Shown here piece after piece: positions 12,298 to 25,513 of a stretch of DNA of 64,000 nucleotides. A model generated the notes under the pieces. The model ran no database searches and had not been told where the DNA came from. It was given only the letters and a program-made list of their open reading frames with translations. Location: NCBI GenBank assembly GCA_947044365.1, contig OX345637.1:14168916-14232915 (forward strand), read 5' to 3'. The stretch's first letter is position 1. Each line of letters begins with the position of its first letter. Made by a program: the position numbers and the translations under genes. Origin of the DNA: Petrosia ficiformis. Taxonomy: Eukaryota > Porifera > Demospongiae > Haplosclerida > Petrosiidae.

Positions 12298-15200
12298 GAT
12301 CCAACAGATCGTGGCTGAACAGTGGTAAACCTGTAACTATTATAGAAACACGTATTATCAATCAGGCGACAGCTCGTCCCAGCCACACCCATGTAGTTTA
12401 GATGTATGCCAAAGAGAAATTCAAGCATTTTCTTATCATTAATAACTTTTTCATCTTCACAATGCTCAAATTGAAGCTCTCACTTGTCAGCAAGTTGACA
12501 GTGAATGCCCTTAATGGACTTTCCTCACATATAGTACAAGATGAAGTGTGGACACCTTCTGTATAATATTATAGTCACTTAGAGTACAACCATTTTCCAA
12601 TTGTTTGCCCACAAAGTTGAGACGTTGTTAGTCAGGTGGAATACCTTCGTGATGTTGGATTATGGAATTGAAATTCTCAATTGCATCACTAAGTTCAACC
12701 TCAAGGGTAAATAATTGTCTTACTCTTTACGAAAATCTGAATTCCTCCTCTCATTCAATCAACAAGATGAACTGTATATATATTTTAGTCACTGTATATA
12801 TATATATATTGTAGTCACTTAGAGTATGGCCATCTTCCCAGCAAAGATAAATTGTTACTTGTCAGGCAGGATAGCTTCCTTATCTTGAACCTTGCGTTTG
12901 ATATCTTCGATTGTATCACTAACTTCAACCTCAAGGTACATTATATTCAATAGTCTCATAGCCCTGTTGTTTACTGCATAATAGACTGACATTATTTAAT
13001 AAAGTCAGAAAGTAAGGATCTTTGCAATGAAGCTAAGAATCTTTATTAGTTTCTATATTCAAATCATCGAAACTCAAGTTAGGAATAATTGGAATATAGA
13101 GACTAGCGAAGGTCTTTAGCTTCCCTATGATCGGGCAAAAATACTTACATTCAATCACTATTAAATACTGTCACCAATATATTATACAGGGCTCAGTGAC
13201 TTAATTAAGTCTTATAACATTAAAATGGAGTTATTAAGCATATAATGAACCTTATAAAGCGTAACTGAAATTTTTATGGCCCGTATGATTGCTTTCCCAC
13301 GGTTTCGAACTATATATGTATATCTTGGTCCACTTGCGCGAGTATGCGTAGCTAAGGAAGTTGCGTCATTCCCGGGGGCTCGGTCAATTAATGGCATGGC
13401 GCGTAATGGAACGCGCCTTCGAGACTAGCGCTGTAACAGGAAGAAAGCAGTGTAGCTTACGTAGAAACTGGAACTACTAGTTAGCTATTCTACCTGAAAT
13501 ATATTTCTAAAGTTCTACAAGATCCTGGTAAGGAGAGTATATATCTAAATAATAACTGCTTGATGGCCATGACTACTGAATGCTGGACACCATAAAGCAA
13601 TCATAGGGATACTTTTTTCTCTATTATATCTTGTTAAGTTTTAAAATCCTATTATTGATGCTTTTGGTCAAATAGTACATTGCAATTTAAATGGGGAGAA
13701 ATGCACTTTTTTACTTCATCCAAATCAGAAGGTGGGTCTGGGAATGTGGCTACTAGCGGTTATGAAAAACAAAGAGAAAATACAGTAGACCAAACTAATT
13801 CAATTTCTTACAGTGCAATGTATTTCAGAATTACATTTGGATCAAAATGATAACGTATCATGTTTGAGGTTACACATTTTCTTGCTGTGGATGGCTATTC
13901 TGGAATGATTGATAGCCACTTCACTTTATCAAAAAACAGTAAAAGCAACATGCTGTATTACATCTTATTATTGTAATATAACAATAATATTATAATTAGC
14001 TATAAATTGAAATAATTGTGAAATATATTAAATCTGTAAATCTGCAAATTGTCTGTCTTGATATGCTAATTTGCAGATCTACAGTTTTAAAAATTTGCAG
14101 ATTAAATTTACAGATTTGTAGATTTAATTTCAGATTGGCCACGTTCATACACTGGTTCCAAACTCTTCCTTCATAGTAGGCATTCTGTCCATTTTTTTGG
14201 GTTGCAGCCTTAATAGTGAGAAAAGGACAAGTATGACAATGTTAATTGAAACAACTATTATCTTGACAGTTAGCACAATCTGGCATGCCACCTTCTTGGT
14301 TTGAAAGGTAACTGGATAGCCACACTCAATAGTGTGTACTAATCACCTTACTGACATCTATATTCAGGATAGTTTTAAGTCAAAAAGAGAACTTAAAGCC
14401 TAAACCGATGCAACTTGTAGAAATAATAATTCACTTTTACAATGATAATTGAAACAGATGAGTTGTTTCCATAATTTGATATTCTTTTAAATTTAACTCA
14501 TTTGATTGTCTGTGTTTTCAACTGTTGTTATTCTTTGTATATATATATCATAACTGGTAACAATTATGACATGCACTTTATATATATACTATATAGTTAA
14601 TATAGATCAAGATGAAATGAAACTAGTACTTGTAAATAACGAGCGCCGTTGGGACGGGACCCTCGGCTATGTGGCAAAGTGATACAAAGCACTACTCTAA
14701 ATAATAATAAAGTTTGTGTATGAAACAAACAATACTTTTGTTACATATAAATTTGAAAAACATTTATGGGCATTAAAACTGTTATAACTTTATGTCCTAA
14801 AAGACAAAATAAGAATATCAATGAAAGAAATGTATATATGTATAATTTGTATAATTATCTATCTTACATATTATTCTCTGTTTTCCTTCGAAAAACAATG
14901 AAAAAGTTCTCAAGTCTACCTCTAAAGTCTCCAATGTGTGAAAACGTAGTGAATTTTTATATATATCTTACATCTTATTCTCTGAAGTCTCCAACGTGTG
15001 AAAACGAATCACTCTATTGCATTCAGTGCACAAGACCATGCCTGTAGGTGGAGCTAAGTAGCTTGCATCAATGGTGGTGTAGTATAGTAGTAGACTAGTA
15101 GCAACCATTACCTCGATTGTTTTTGGTTTGAAGTGTTTCTTGGCTAGCGACAGGCCATGAAACAGGATAACTTGTGTTTGTGTGTCCATATATACTCTTG

Positions 15201-16696
15201 TTATTGCCCTCGTTTCATCTTAAAGTCGTGAAACGGTAACTGTGAGTTATAAAAATTGTCATAACTTTAGAACCAAAAGGTTTTAGAGGATTTCCTACGT
15301 TATTTTTTTCCTTGTATAATTTGAAGTCTACCAGTACCCCGTTTGAAATGTCAATGTTTTTATTTTTCCAGAAAAATTGCTAACACAGACACACACACAC
15401 ACACACAGTTACCGTACCCTTCCGCCTACGCTACGCGGCGAGGGTAATTATTACCTACCAGGAAAAATAAATCAGCATTGAGCAAAATAGAACTTGATTA
15501 CATTGAAACTCCTGTAACCCACTAGACGTTAAATTAAAGTATTCTTTTTTTACAATGCTATTAACGTATATCTTGATTGTAAATTTTGTCTACAAATAAA
15601 TTTTTTGGAAACGTCTGTTGATGAGAGGTGACCTGGTCTTTTATTACTTTGATGGATTGTCATGTCATTTTGTGATGGAGTATTAAAAGCAAACAAGCTT
15701 TTTTCATTATGAAATGGTATCGTAGCTCAAAACATAACTGACAATATTTAAGATTAAAACACTTGAGAACATTCTTTCTGGTACAGGAATACATGCATTT
15801 ATGTTGCATATGAAATCATGTACCACATATATAATTATATAGACCATTTTTTAAAGTACCTATCATTATAAGTATATATGAACACTATTGAATCATTTGT
15901 TCATCCTTTTCTCCATCGGTTATTTCATCCATCAATCCATAATTATACGTTTCCAATAAATTTTCAATCATAGCATCGTTTTTTGCAATGACAATTCCAG
16001 TTGATGAAATAATAATTATAGCTTGATGAGTTATGTAAGTACAAATGTGCTATAATTTATACGGTTTGATAAGCCGTTCAAATTTTATAATGGTTAATGT
16101 TTAGGTTTTATACAGGTATTTAAGGAGTGACAATGATCCCATTGTTTATTACCACATCATAATCAAAGTGCTAAGAAAATTAACTAATATACATAGTAAA
16201 TGATACTTATTTAAATGTATACATATGTAAATATAGTTTTTCAACTCACCGAATCATAAACTGACAATATGAATATCAAAGGAATCTAAGGATCGTTTTC
16301 AGTTACTGTAACAAAACTTTATTACATTATATTCAATAACTACATTTAGTTGTATATGTCTCCAAGCCCTGTTGTTCACACTGTATCATAAACTGATGAC
16401 AGTATTTAATAGTGAGAAAAAGTAAATGTCAAAACTTTACAAACATATGAACTCGGCACTTAAAAATACATCATTACTATTTTGCACTGTATCATCTGTG
16501 TCATACCCAGCAAAAAAAAAAAAATAACCTTTGGGGAAAATAACATTACACTGAAACTCCCATAACCTATTATTTTTTTACAGTGCAGTAATTTTATATT
16601 CTACATTATTATTATTATTATTATACATTTACAAATCATTAATCCCATAATTATACCACATACAAATTCATATAATATTATAAACATTATTTATAC
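12298..16696. other. Intergenic region upstream of R2
   Basis: To about 14240 it is the duplicate of the R1 flank. From 14640 to 15460 it is unrelated repeat-like DNA ending in a (CA)n run and CCTTCCGCCTACGCTACGCGG, a GC-rich piece also seen at 36210. 15470-16690 is AT-rich with ends of the 0.79-kb repeat family near 15500-15560 and 16540-16600. No genes recognised. Confidence 0.5.
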
Positions 16697-17344
16697 CTGT
16701 AGGAATGTATGATGATATAGTAGTCATTTCTCCATTCCCTGCTTCATTATAACCTGATACTGTTATACTGATCTCATCACATGGATCAGTATTAAAACTG
16801 TTAACACATAGTAAGTATCAGTAATAAACCGAACATGATACTAGTAACTGATATGTTATATCCAGTGATATGTGTCTTAGGAAGAGTGAACAGTGTATAT
16901 ATTGAGAAATGAGACTTGAGGAATTAAATGCATACAATGGACTAATAGTAGAGCTTCTTCACTAAATGCTGCAGGGAAAAGTATTTAAACCAACTGATTT
17001 CAAACCTCAAAATTATACTTTACTTTTATTATTATATTGTGATAATTGTTGTTAGATTTAATGTCAATGTTAATGTTGTATGTAGCATTCAGAATAACGG
17101 GTAGACGGGACTTGTAGCAGTATTGTTTACAAAGAACTGAACCTCCATTGCACCTGCTACACCACTGAACCCAACAACACAACTGAACTGGACTGTTGTA
17201 CCATCCAATGAATCAGGACCATCAATAACAACTACATGCATATGGTATGATAATAATGTATCATTTAACAAGTATTATTATACCTGAATTTTCAGCTAGT
17301 ACTAGTAGACTACAGACGATAATCAGCCAGACTCTATACACCAT
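16697..17344 (-). pseudogene. P3: truncated Ig/FN3 receptor relic
   Basis: Remains of a one-Ig family member. A good signal-peptide exon (17284-17344; MVYRVWLIIVCSLLVLAENS) is followed by an Ig start at 17231 (VVIDGPDSLDGTTVQFSC) that runs into a stop after SPVYPLF near 17089, about half way through the domain. A fragment of the FN3 exon follows (about 16697-16900), with internal deletions: the part between the NISQ region and the following strand is shortened and the NISWNPP motif is broken. No second FN3-like domain, stalk, helix or tail follows before the 5' flank of R2. It is most similar to R4 and P5 in its Ig start. Considered dead, though a short secreted peptide from the first two exons cannot be excluded. 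Confidence 0.7.
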
Positions 17345-17628
17345 CACATAATCTTCATTTTTAAGATCCATAAATATACTTATTAAACTGCCTATAAATA
17401 CACAACATGGTTTCTGGACTGGATTCACAACTTGTTTTTGGTTGAGGTTTGTACATGAAGACATTAATTCCTGATTTTTAAACAATGACATCATGTTTAC
17501 AATAATAGAAAAATAAAAGAATAATAACTTTCACAATTAAAAACACAACATACAGAAAGGTACACTTGTTTTGTACACAAACACAATATAATTATAAATT
17601 TCTCATAATTTATACTTTGAGTTTGTGG

Positions 17629-18597
17629 TTACATTACAGTATCATAAACAGGAGTAGTTGTTTGTTGTACATCCTCATAACCAGGAGTATTAGTATGTAT
17701 GGAGTGGATATCTTGATAAGCTGGATTCTTGTTAACTGATATCTTTCTATTAGAATTCCCATCAAGATCAGCAGATCCTGACAAGGAACAATATATCTTT
17801 TGTAAGAATGACTTAATATCTAGTATTACCTGATATTTTGTGGATTCTTGAATACAATATTAATATGATGATCACCAGAATAATAATGACTATTACTAAA
17901 ACTAGTATAATAACACTCAAACTGATAGCTATAATTGACAATTGTATTACTTTCAGCATCAGTAATACCACTGGTTGATATGACTGTAGGAAAACCAGTA
18001 GTACTGGTAACTAAATGAATAGAAGCAGAACTATAATATACAATTATAATGCATAGAAACGTTATAAAAATACACATGTACATCTGTAACAACTTATAAT
18101 TATAATGCTAACTTGTTGATGGTCTAGAAGGAGACAATATCAGAGAAGAGGAAGCTAGGACTGTATCAGCAATATCAGTTGGTGGGACTGTAGGAAGACC
18201 AGTAGTACCAGTAGACAATATGAGAGAAGATGAAGCTACAGCTGTTGTTGTTGTTGTTATTGTTATTGTTGATGTTGCTGTTGTTGTTGTTTGTTCATTT
18301 ACAAACACTTGATTCTTAATAATAGCTGGTAAATCACTCAGTTTGTGATCATTCTCAACATCATATACATACAAGTCATAATATCCAGTAATAATATTTG
18401 ATATACAACCCTCAGCAATGTTGTTGACATCTCTATTAAACCTTCTTGATAGTGTCATAATGTTATTTCATAACTGTAGTTCACAACCAACTGAGATAGT
18501 ATTTATAGAGAATCTACACACCACACACACTTCTCCACTAGTACTAGTTATATCAATTGATTGAGTGTCATAAGTTGCTACAAGAAAATGATGTGGC

Positions 18598-18637
<40 letters not shown>

Positions 18638-21600
18638 TATGTATATATATATATATATATATTTATTTATTTATTTAATATATGACAGTGCGTGGGCAAT
18701 CTCCATGGTAACCTTTGATGTACCGTGGGAGATATAATTATGCTCATAACATGCCTGGAGACAGGGAGATTTAGTGTCTAGCCATCAAACAATCAAACTG
18801 TATTTTCACAGTTTTTAGAGTAAACACTAATTAGCATTGTACTATGGTTTCTACTTGACAACAGTGATGTCAAATGTGATTTAATTGCATACTTTTGTGT
18901 TACTATGGTATATAATATAGCCCTAGTTGGTGGCAGTAATAGTGCATCATTAATCACAGAGTTATTTGGTAGACATTATTGTCTTTGACTGAACGAACTT
19001 AGTAAAACACTAATTATTTCAGTTTCATATACTGATTTTAAAATATACAGTTGGTTTATTGGCCACGACATATATAATCCATTGTTCTTTGCACATCAAG
19101 TACTTCTACAAGTGTAAGAATATAGGGTATTTTAGCCATTAGAAACAGTGCATCAATAGTAAATATAATTAAAATTGTATGTTACTATACATGTTTTCAC
19201 TCAGCTTGGAACAGTACTGTAGATCTAGCCTACAAGTGTTTAATATTACTCTACATGATAGTATAATGCTTATAATAAATATCACATGATGTCACATGAT
19301 ATATACGTAAACAGTCTATGTAAATTATGATAATAATTACACACAGTATATACATCATTACAACTGTACATTATATTATCATGTACACAACTACACTATG
19401 TAAACACTATTTGATGCCTACACAAACATTTAGTCCAAACTCCCATAGCTTATATTATACATATTCCATAGTATCATATAAATATACTATAGTATATACT
19501 TATACAGTCATTATTACAAGGAATAGGATCAGTTTAATTGTGTTTGCTGTTACTATGACATAATATGTACCAACTGATATAAAATACATTATGTGCTTAC
19601 ATGTTTACAAATGCTTTTGATGGCCAGATATAATTAGATGTGTTTTAGTATAAATTATGCTAAATGTTTGACATGAGATATGAGTAAACAGCATGTACCC
19701 TAAAATTATAGTGCTTCGACTATAATTGGATGTAATTAGTACAAAGTATCTATGGCATGTAACCTGACTAATTGTTAAATGTACTCACAACTAAATTATA
19801 CTTATTTTAGCTATTTTGATTTGGTAGTGTAGTCATGAATGTATAACAATTAGCAATGATTTATCAGACCCACCAAAGTTGAAGATATTTCAATTTGCAT
19901 AGCAGCCCAGAATTAGCTGTGTGCTGCTGCTATACAACTATAAACATCCAAACTGAAACCAAGGGTCCGATAAATCAATAAAACTATAAACAATAATTAT
20001 AGCATATATACTTGCCATGAAAGGTAGGTATGTATAATATATGTGTGGTATTTCACTTACTGAAGTTAGTAGTAATATTAAACATTCCATCCAGATTACT
20101 AAAAGACACTTGTATAGTATATATCATGTCTGATTGAAGAGTAATATTATCCACAGTAGTGAGTATATTATCTTGTGATCCTTCCATTAACATTACATCA
20201 TTAATTTTAATATTTTGTATTATAGTATCATCAGTTGAATCAGTAATCAATATATCAATAGTAGTGGGATATTCACCAGGACATAGTTTACTGATCTGTG
20301 GAGTAGTTGGTACATATTATACTTTATGTTATCATAATTATATATTATGCACAAAAGAACAGACCCACTCAAATTACATGCACAAGTATAAACACATGTG
20401 AAACCTTATTATATACCAACAGAAACATTTCTGTTTAACATTATCTTGTCTACACAACAAAAAGTCATTGGGACTGTCAATAATATAAATGTATGAACAT
20501 TTTCTTACATTTACAAGTACTTTTATGTTTAACACATTATGAGTGATGACTGGTTGAATGGTTACTGGTATACTGGAGTCAACTGATGGGACTGTGTTGA
20601 GAAAATATAAAATAGCAAATGTCATACTATTTAATATTATATAATCTTATTCTTACACTGTAAAAATAGAATTGTTTAAATAAGTAATATATTGATTAGA
20701 ACAGTTGCAAGGATTTAACGATTAGCTAGTTGTTCAGGATACATACACCATAGCTACTTGGTCTAATTATATTAAAATAAGTAAAAAATATATATACCTA
20801 TTATAATCAATTATCATGCCTAATATCTCACATTAGATGCACAAAAAGGTTTGGCAACCTAAAATGGCTCAATTAAAATTAATATTCTACTTACAGTATA
20901 TCCATAACAACCAATTAAATTACAATTTAAATTATTTCTTGAAACTGTACTAACCAATAAACTTGTTATTTTAGCATTTTTGCAGTGTATTATAATTCGA
21001 CATGTTATCAGATGTAGAATGAAGCACTAAATAATGTAAAAGCAGTAATTCTACATGCTTTGGTTAATGGGAACACAAATATATATGAAGTTTTCTCAAA
21101 CATATACAAATCAGTAATTTCATGGCATATAAATTCAAATAAATACTTTTTGGAAAGTATAGTGATGATATAGTAGTCATTTCTCCATTCCCTGCTCCAT
21201 TATAACCTGATACTGTTATATTGATCTCATCACATGGATCAGTATTATTAGGAGCTGTTAACACATAGTAAGTATCAGTAATAAACTGAGATATATTGAA
21301 CATGATACTAGTAACTGATATGTTATATCCAGTGATATGTGTCTCAGGAGAAGTGAATGGTGGATTCCATGAGATATTGAGACTTGAGGAACTAATAAAT
21401 TTATGAGATATATCTCTAACTGGACCTGTAAGAAGAGTGAATGGTGGATTCCATGAGATATTGACATAATTATGAAGAATCAAGATCAAGAGATGTATCA
21501 ACAACTGACGATAATGGACCTTAAAAAAAACGACCATTATTATAATTATCACTATAATTATATAGTGGAGAGTATGTAGTAATTAACTTACCTTGAACTA

Positions 21601-22028
21601 ATAGTAAAGCTACTTCACTAAATGTTGGAAAAGTCATTAGACCAACAGTATTCAAACCTCTACACAACACTTCAGTATTATTGTATTGTGACATTGCAGT
21701 TGCTGTTAGATTCACTCTTTGTGTTGTATCATTAAGATTATCAACTGTAGATTCCTTGAAACCTGCATCAACAATATTCTGTATATTTGTAGGAGTATTA
21801 TTAACAAAATAGTCAATCTCTTCAGCAACGACTACACAACTGAACTGAACTGTTGTACCATCCACTGCATTTACTGAATCAGGTCCATCAATTATAACTG
21901 TAAATTGATAATCAACTTATGTGTGAGATATGTTAGAACACTTAATTAAACTCACCAGGCTGTTGACAGAAAACTTTATCCAGATGAAAACGTAAACACA
22001 GCAACAATATAATGATAAACATTTTCAT
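17629..22028 (-). CDS. R4: one-Ig, two-FN3 receptor with nonsense codon and TM frameshift
   Basis: Exons: 21956-22028 signal peptide (MKMFIIILLLCLRF); 21592-21897 Ig (FSCVVVAEEI, EVLCRG); 21147-21425 FN3; 20509-20645 and 20061-20295 second FN3-like domain; 18113-18577 membrane-proximal and stalk; 17830-18010 transmembrane exon; 17629-17777 tail. The ectodomain exons are open. Two lesions follow. The membrane-proximal exon has an in-frame TGA at 18468-18470 where R6 has CGA (a CpG transition). The transmembrane exon is 181 nt instead of 180 because of one extra A in GTCAATTATAGC, so the helix is lost in that frame. The tail exon is intact, with NPAYQDI, GYEDV and VYDTV. The nonsense codon gives a predicted 379-aa secreted ectodomain. 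Either the gene has recently become secreted or it is an early pseudogene. The stalk exon is also fused to a module that is a separate exon in R9. Confidence 0.75.
18600..18664. repeat. (TA)n microsatellite
   Basis: TA-rich run immediately upstream of the R4 membrane-proximal exon acceptor, sharing position with 26384-26420 (R6). Confidence 0.85.
20656..20987. mobile_element. Family A MITE in R4 intron
   Basis: Starts CACTGTAAAAATAGAATTG and ends CATTTTTGCAGTG with TA on both outer sides. The terminal inverted repeats are about 60 bp (ATTGATTAGAACAGTTGCAAGG / CTGTACTAACCAATAAAC). Its left edge is 10 bp from the acceptor of the second FN3-like exon (20645). Non-coding; the TA duplication suggests a Tc1/mariner-type source. 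Confidence 0.75.
21431..21476 (-). repeat. Partial duplicate of the FN3 exon inside the R4 intron
   Basis: About 40 bp just upstream of the R4 FN3 exon repeats the NISWNPPFT-encoding stretch of that exon. It lies in the intron between the Ig and FN3 exons and is followed by unrelated sequence. It looks like a small local tandem duplication and lacks its own splice sites. Confidence 0.6.
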
Positions 22029-22397
22029 GTCTGCTAGAATGTGGATTAAAAGTTGAGTCAAAAGAGCAAAAAAAGGAAGTTTACTGTTAAAAGCAGTTTC
22101 TATTGTGCTGTTTGTATTATGCACTTTCTGTAGATAATGTATGCTTGTATAACAGGTATATAATTATACAGAATTATAGTAGTCAAGTTTCAAATATACT
22201 TTTGAATTTCCAGAAGTCATTAGCTCATAAGATATACGATATGTATAAGCGTTTGTTACAAATTATGTGTACACATAATAATTAAAGTACAGGCAAAGTC
22301 CTAATTATGGACAAAACATTATAATGCTCTGAGCTGTATACATTATCATAGCTGTATTTAAATGTGCAACACAGGATTTAAGCTCTTATATATGACC

Positions 22398-22500
22398 ATG
22401 AGAGATTCTGACAAAATAAACCAATTCCTCGCTAAGGAAGCCATTGATTGTCAGCTCCCCGTTTACTTTGCTGGAAAGGTCTCTTCTGTAAATCAGGTCG
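22398..22500 (+). other. Possible isolated plus-strand coding exon, unrecognised
   Basis: A short open stretch starting ATGAGAGATTCTGAC encodes about 34 residues with protein-like composition (DKINQFLAKEAIDCQ, then PVYFAGKVSSVNQ) before a CAG|GT-like boundary near 22497. It differs in base composition from the AT-rich surroundings. No continuation exon was recognised, and it lies beside decayed transposon and protease sequence. It could be a captured exon fragment or chance. Confidence 0.25.
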
Positions 22501-22612
22501 CACACATACATTGACATACAATAGCATATGGACAGATATATGATACTTAAATGTACTCACTTTTTAAAACTTGAGCTGCAGACAAGACTAGCACACGCCC
22601 ATAAGCTATACT

Positions 22613-22720
22613 GACTAGACTTGCGTATTCAGCTCCTCTCGACTTGGCTTGGCCGTGGCAGTCTGGGACTTACGTAGACTAATGAATTTAGTACGCAAGC
22701 CGTGAATACCTCCTGATAAA
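22613..22720. mobile_element. Diverged terminal repeat related to the 39991-41341 element
   Basis: GACTAGACTTGCGTA followed by CAGCTCCTCTCGA and GCAGTCTGGGACTTACG resembles, with many changes, the arm of the inverted-repeat element upstream of S7 (GACTAGGGCTTGCGTAGCC, then the GGGTCTGGGAGATC part). No matching second end or target duplication was found, so this is an element fragment. It lies next to the decayed Ulp1-like gene, but I cannot show that they belong together. Confidence 0.4.
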
Positions 22721-23199
22721 GGAAGCAAAAGAAGGTTCAGCTGTTCAACAGTCGTTGACCTGTCACAAAAAATTCCCCCTCCCCAAACAAAATTTAAGCC
22801 CCCATGGCCAAATATTTCAAAATTTTTGGTCACAAATTTCAGAAATATTTGCACCTCACATTAGGATTTGCTCCAGGATAGATATTGTTCATTTTATTAT
22901 GGTCCCAGCTAGATTATTTGAATATTATTTCCTCTGTTTTACAATGAAACATGTCTTTAGATGATTAATACAGTGGATTAATATATAATGTATGAATTTA
23001 TGATATAATCACAAAACATTTATTGATGAATATAATATGAATTCCTCGTATAGAACAAATTCATTTCAATCAGTTATATACAATCAGAACAAAACCATTT
23101 TACTGATTTAGCAAGAGCAGATGATGATTGTACTGAGGAATAAGTGTCTATATGAAACCATACTCTACACTGAACTGCTGCATTGAATCATGTTCACAT

Positions 23200-24471
23200 T
23201 CATCTCAGGCAATATACCTTTACCATGTATTCAGCCTTGCAGATTTTTGGTATTCTTCTCTCCTTCAGAATTGGGAACATTGATAACATTCCTGTGTCAA
23301 TGGCTTTTTGAAAATGGTTCCTCATTTTACTTTGGTCAAAGAATAGGACAGATGGATTTACTCCATTTGCCAATGCAGTGGCAAATGTCAAAGCAAATAA
23401 ACCACAGCCTGATTGCATTTGTGTTGGCAAATTTCTAAAATGATTAAGTATAACATAACATATCAGTTATACAATAAATAGCTATATCTACCTGATAATA
23501 ATAGTTGGCAATGGAGTACATAAAAGAGCACAAATTTGTCGCTTTAAACTTTCTGTCATTCCTGGTGGCATACTGTCATGGAGAAGAATTTCTCCTTGTA
23601 TACATACCATAGTCAATGCTGTCACCCAGTGACTATGACTGGTATGAAGCACTTGGTTAAATCCATTATGTAAAATATCAAATCCCAGCGACTGTCCAAG
23701 CAATGTGTTTTGGAAACCATGAATATTAGGGAGTTGCCTTTAATTGTAGCAGTCGCTGGCCTTCATTTATAAGATTATCATTCAGCCATTCCCCATTAAG
23801 AAGTAAATGTCCATGTCAATGACTTTGTCTGGTATGTCTCGGGATTCGATGTTTCAGTGGAGTGCACCAAATACAAGTCATTTATCTGAAATGGAATTAA
23901 AGATTACTATATTATAATTACAAACATTTAAAATAAAATTAAAGCAATTAATAGAGGCTTACTTTATCAGATGAAACATAGGTTTTCAGCACTGGAACAT
24001 TAAAATCATCTATTGAGTCCTTTGCTGGGTTGCTTGCACTCAGCTCCCGCATTGTTTTATAACTACAACATTCAACATTGAATGTTTCAGCAAAAGATTA
24101 CATGTTTTCTGAGAAACAAGTTGAGCATTGGAATTTGATGTACAGTCGAAAACAAGAGGTGGAGGAAGTGGAGGAATGAAGTCATCATCACTGATTTCTG
24201 AAATGTTGTCAGGAGGCGAAGGTTTATCATCCAGATAGTCATCAGTCGGAGGGTAGTCATCCATGCACTTCTCAGATGGAAGATTATCATCTTCAGTTAT
24301 GGAGTCAGCAACTGGATGGTATGGCTTCAAATGGAAACCCTTGACATGTTTAACATTAACCTGCATGTTTATATTAAAAAAGAACAGTAAAATAATTATG
24401 AATAGAATTACACTATATACCAATACATTTTCTCCTCTTTGTTCTTTTAGCTCATGCTTTTGTGATAACAT
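23200..24471 (-). pseudogene. Decayed Ulp1/C48-like cysteine protease gene
   Basis: Minus-strand pieces read EWLNDNLINEGQRLLQL (about 23735-23800), then LGQSLGFDILHNGFNQ, HSHWVTAL, LLHDSMPPG (23492-23733), and after an intron with consensus ends (23435-23491) LPTQMQSGCGLFALTFATAL and DQSKMRNHF (23200-23434). The order W-LND, HW, D, QxxSGCG matches the His/Asp/Gln/Cys catalytic layout of Ulp1-like (C48) proteases, a domain often carried by or spread with transposons. Upstream, about 24087-24360 encodes an acidic Asp/Pro-rich stretch (EISDDDFIPPLPPPL) that may be the N-terminal part. Frames are broken: a stop and +1 shift lie near 23733, and the 23820-23890 piece is out of frame. No function is expected. 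The family assignment rests on motifs only. Confidence 0.55.
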
Positions 24472-24849
24472 AAGGCCCTGCCTTCGAAAATCTAGTTTAC
24501 CACCACGTCATTTTCACCTAGTGCCATCTTTTTTCAGGACCAAAGAACTCACAGTGAAGCAGGAGGTCATACTATGCTTACTATAGAAATAAAGCTTTTG
24601 CTTCTTTTGTGCTTGTTTAATGTTTGCTTTATAGTTTCATCAAGCTTTCTTTTCTTCACTTTCTGTTGTTCTGTATCTGGATCATCCCTTTTGTGGTAAT
24701 CATCTAGCTTTGGTTCAGGATTTTTTAGACAATCATGACTGATATCAATAGTATGAATAAAATATCAATAGCATCATCATGCAGTATCATTTTCATTAAA
24801 GTATCAATATTTAAGAATATACTATACATATACCACTACACATGTACAT

Positions 24850-25195
24850 TAGTAACACATGCAGACACCCTTACTTATTGCTACACTATAGCTAGTTCGT
24901 AAAAAAGCACTCAGAATATCAATTCCAGATTCCGTGAAACCTGCATCAATAATATTTAGTTGATTTGTAGCAGTATTGTTAACAAAATAGTCAATCTCTT
25001 CAGCAACAACTACACAAATGAACTGAACTGTTGTACCATCCACTGCATTTACTGAATCAGGACCGTCAATTATAACTGTGAAATAATATCTGCTAAACGT
25101 TTAATCACCCCATTTAATTAACCTGGATCTTCACCAGAAACCATATCAATAGGAAAACTTAAATGGCGCAACAATAGAAATATAACCACTTTCAG
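24850..25195 (-). pseudogene. P5: R4-like receptor relic, start codon lost
   Basis: The first exon (25123-25195) has exactly the 73-nt length of R4 exon 1, but the ATG is CTG; the hydrophobic stretch KVVIFLLLRHLSF remains. The Ig exon starts at 25075 (VIIDGPDS, then FICVVVAEEIDYFVNNTATN) and loses homology after DAGFTESGIDIL near 24900, ending at a stop at 24849. No FN3 exons follow; the Ulp1-like relic lies downstream. It has the same structural class as R4 and P3 and is a 5'-truncated duplicate. Confidence 0.7.
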
Positions 25196-25513
25196 GGCTA
25201 GAATTATATAAATGAATAGTTATGAGTAAACATTTTAATAGAAATGAAAGTATTATGTGCATATTATATGTAACTGAATGGTTAACTGAGAATTGACATT
25301 AAGCACTGGATTCACAACTTTTTTTAGGTTGAAGTTTGTACATGAAGATATTAATTCCTGATTTTTTAAACAATGACATCATGTTTACAATAATAGAAAA
25401 ATAAAAGAATAATAAATTTCACAATTAAAACACAACATGCAGAAAGGTACACTTGTTTTTTACACAAACACCATAATTATAAATTTCTCATAATTTATAC
25501 TTTCAATTTTTCG

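Noticed and set aside
21258..21467. Alternative frame across the R4 FN3 exon
   Set aside because: Overlaps the FN3 exon in another frame and merely reflects the small internal duplication.
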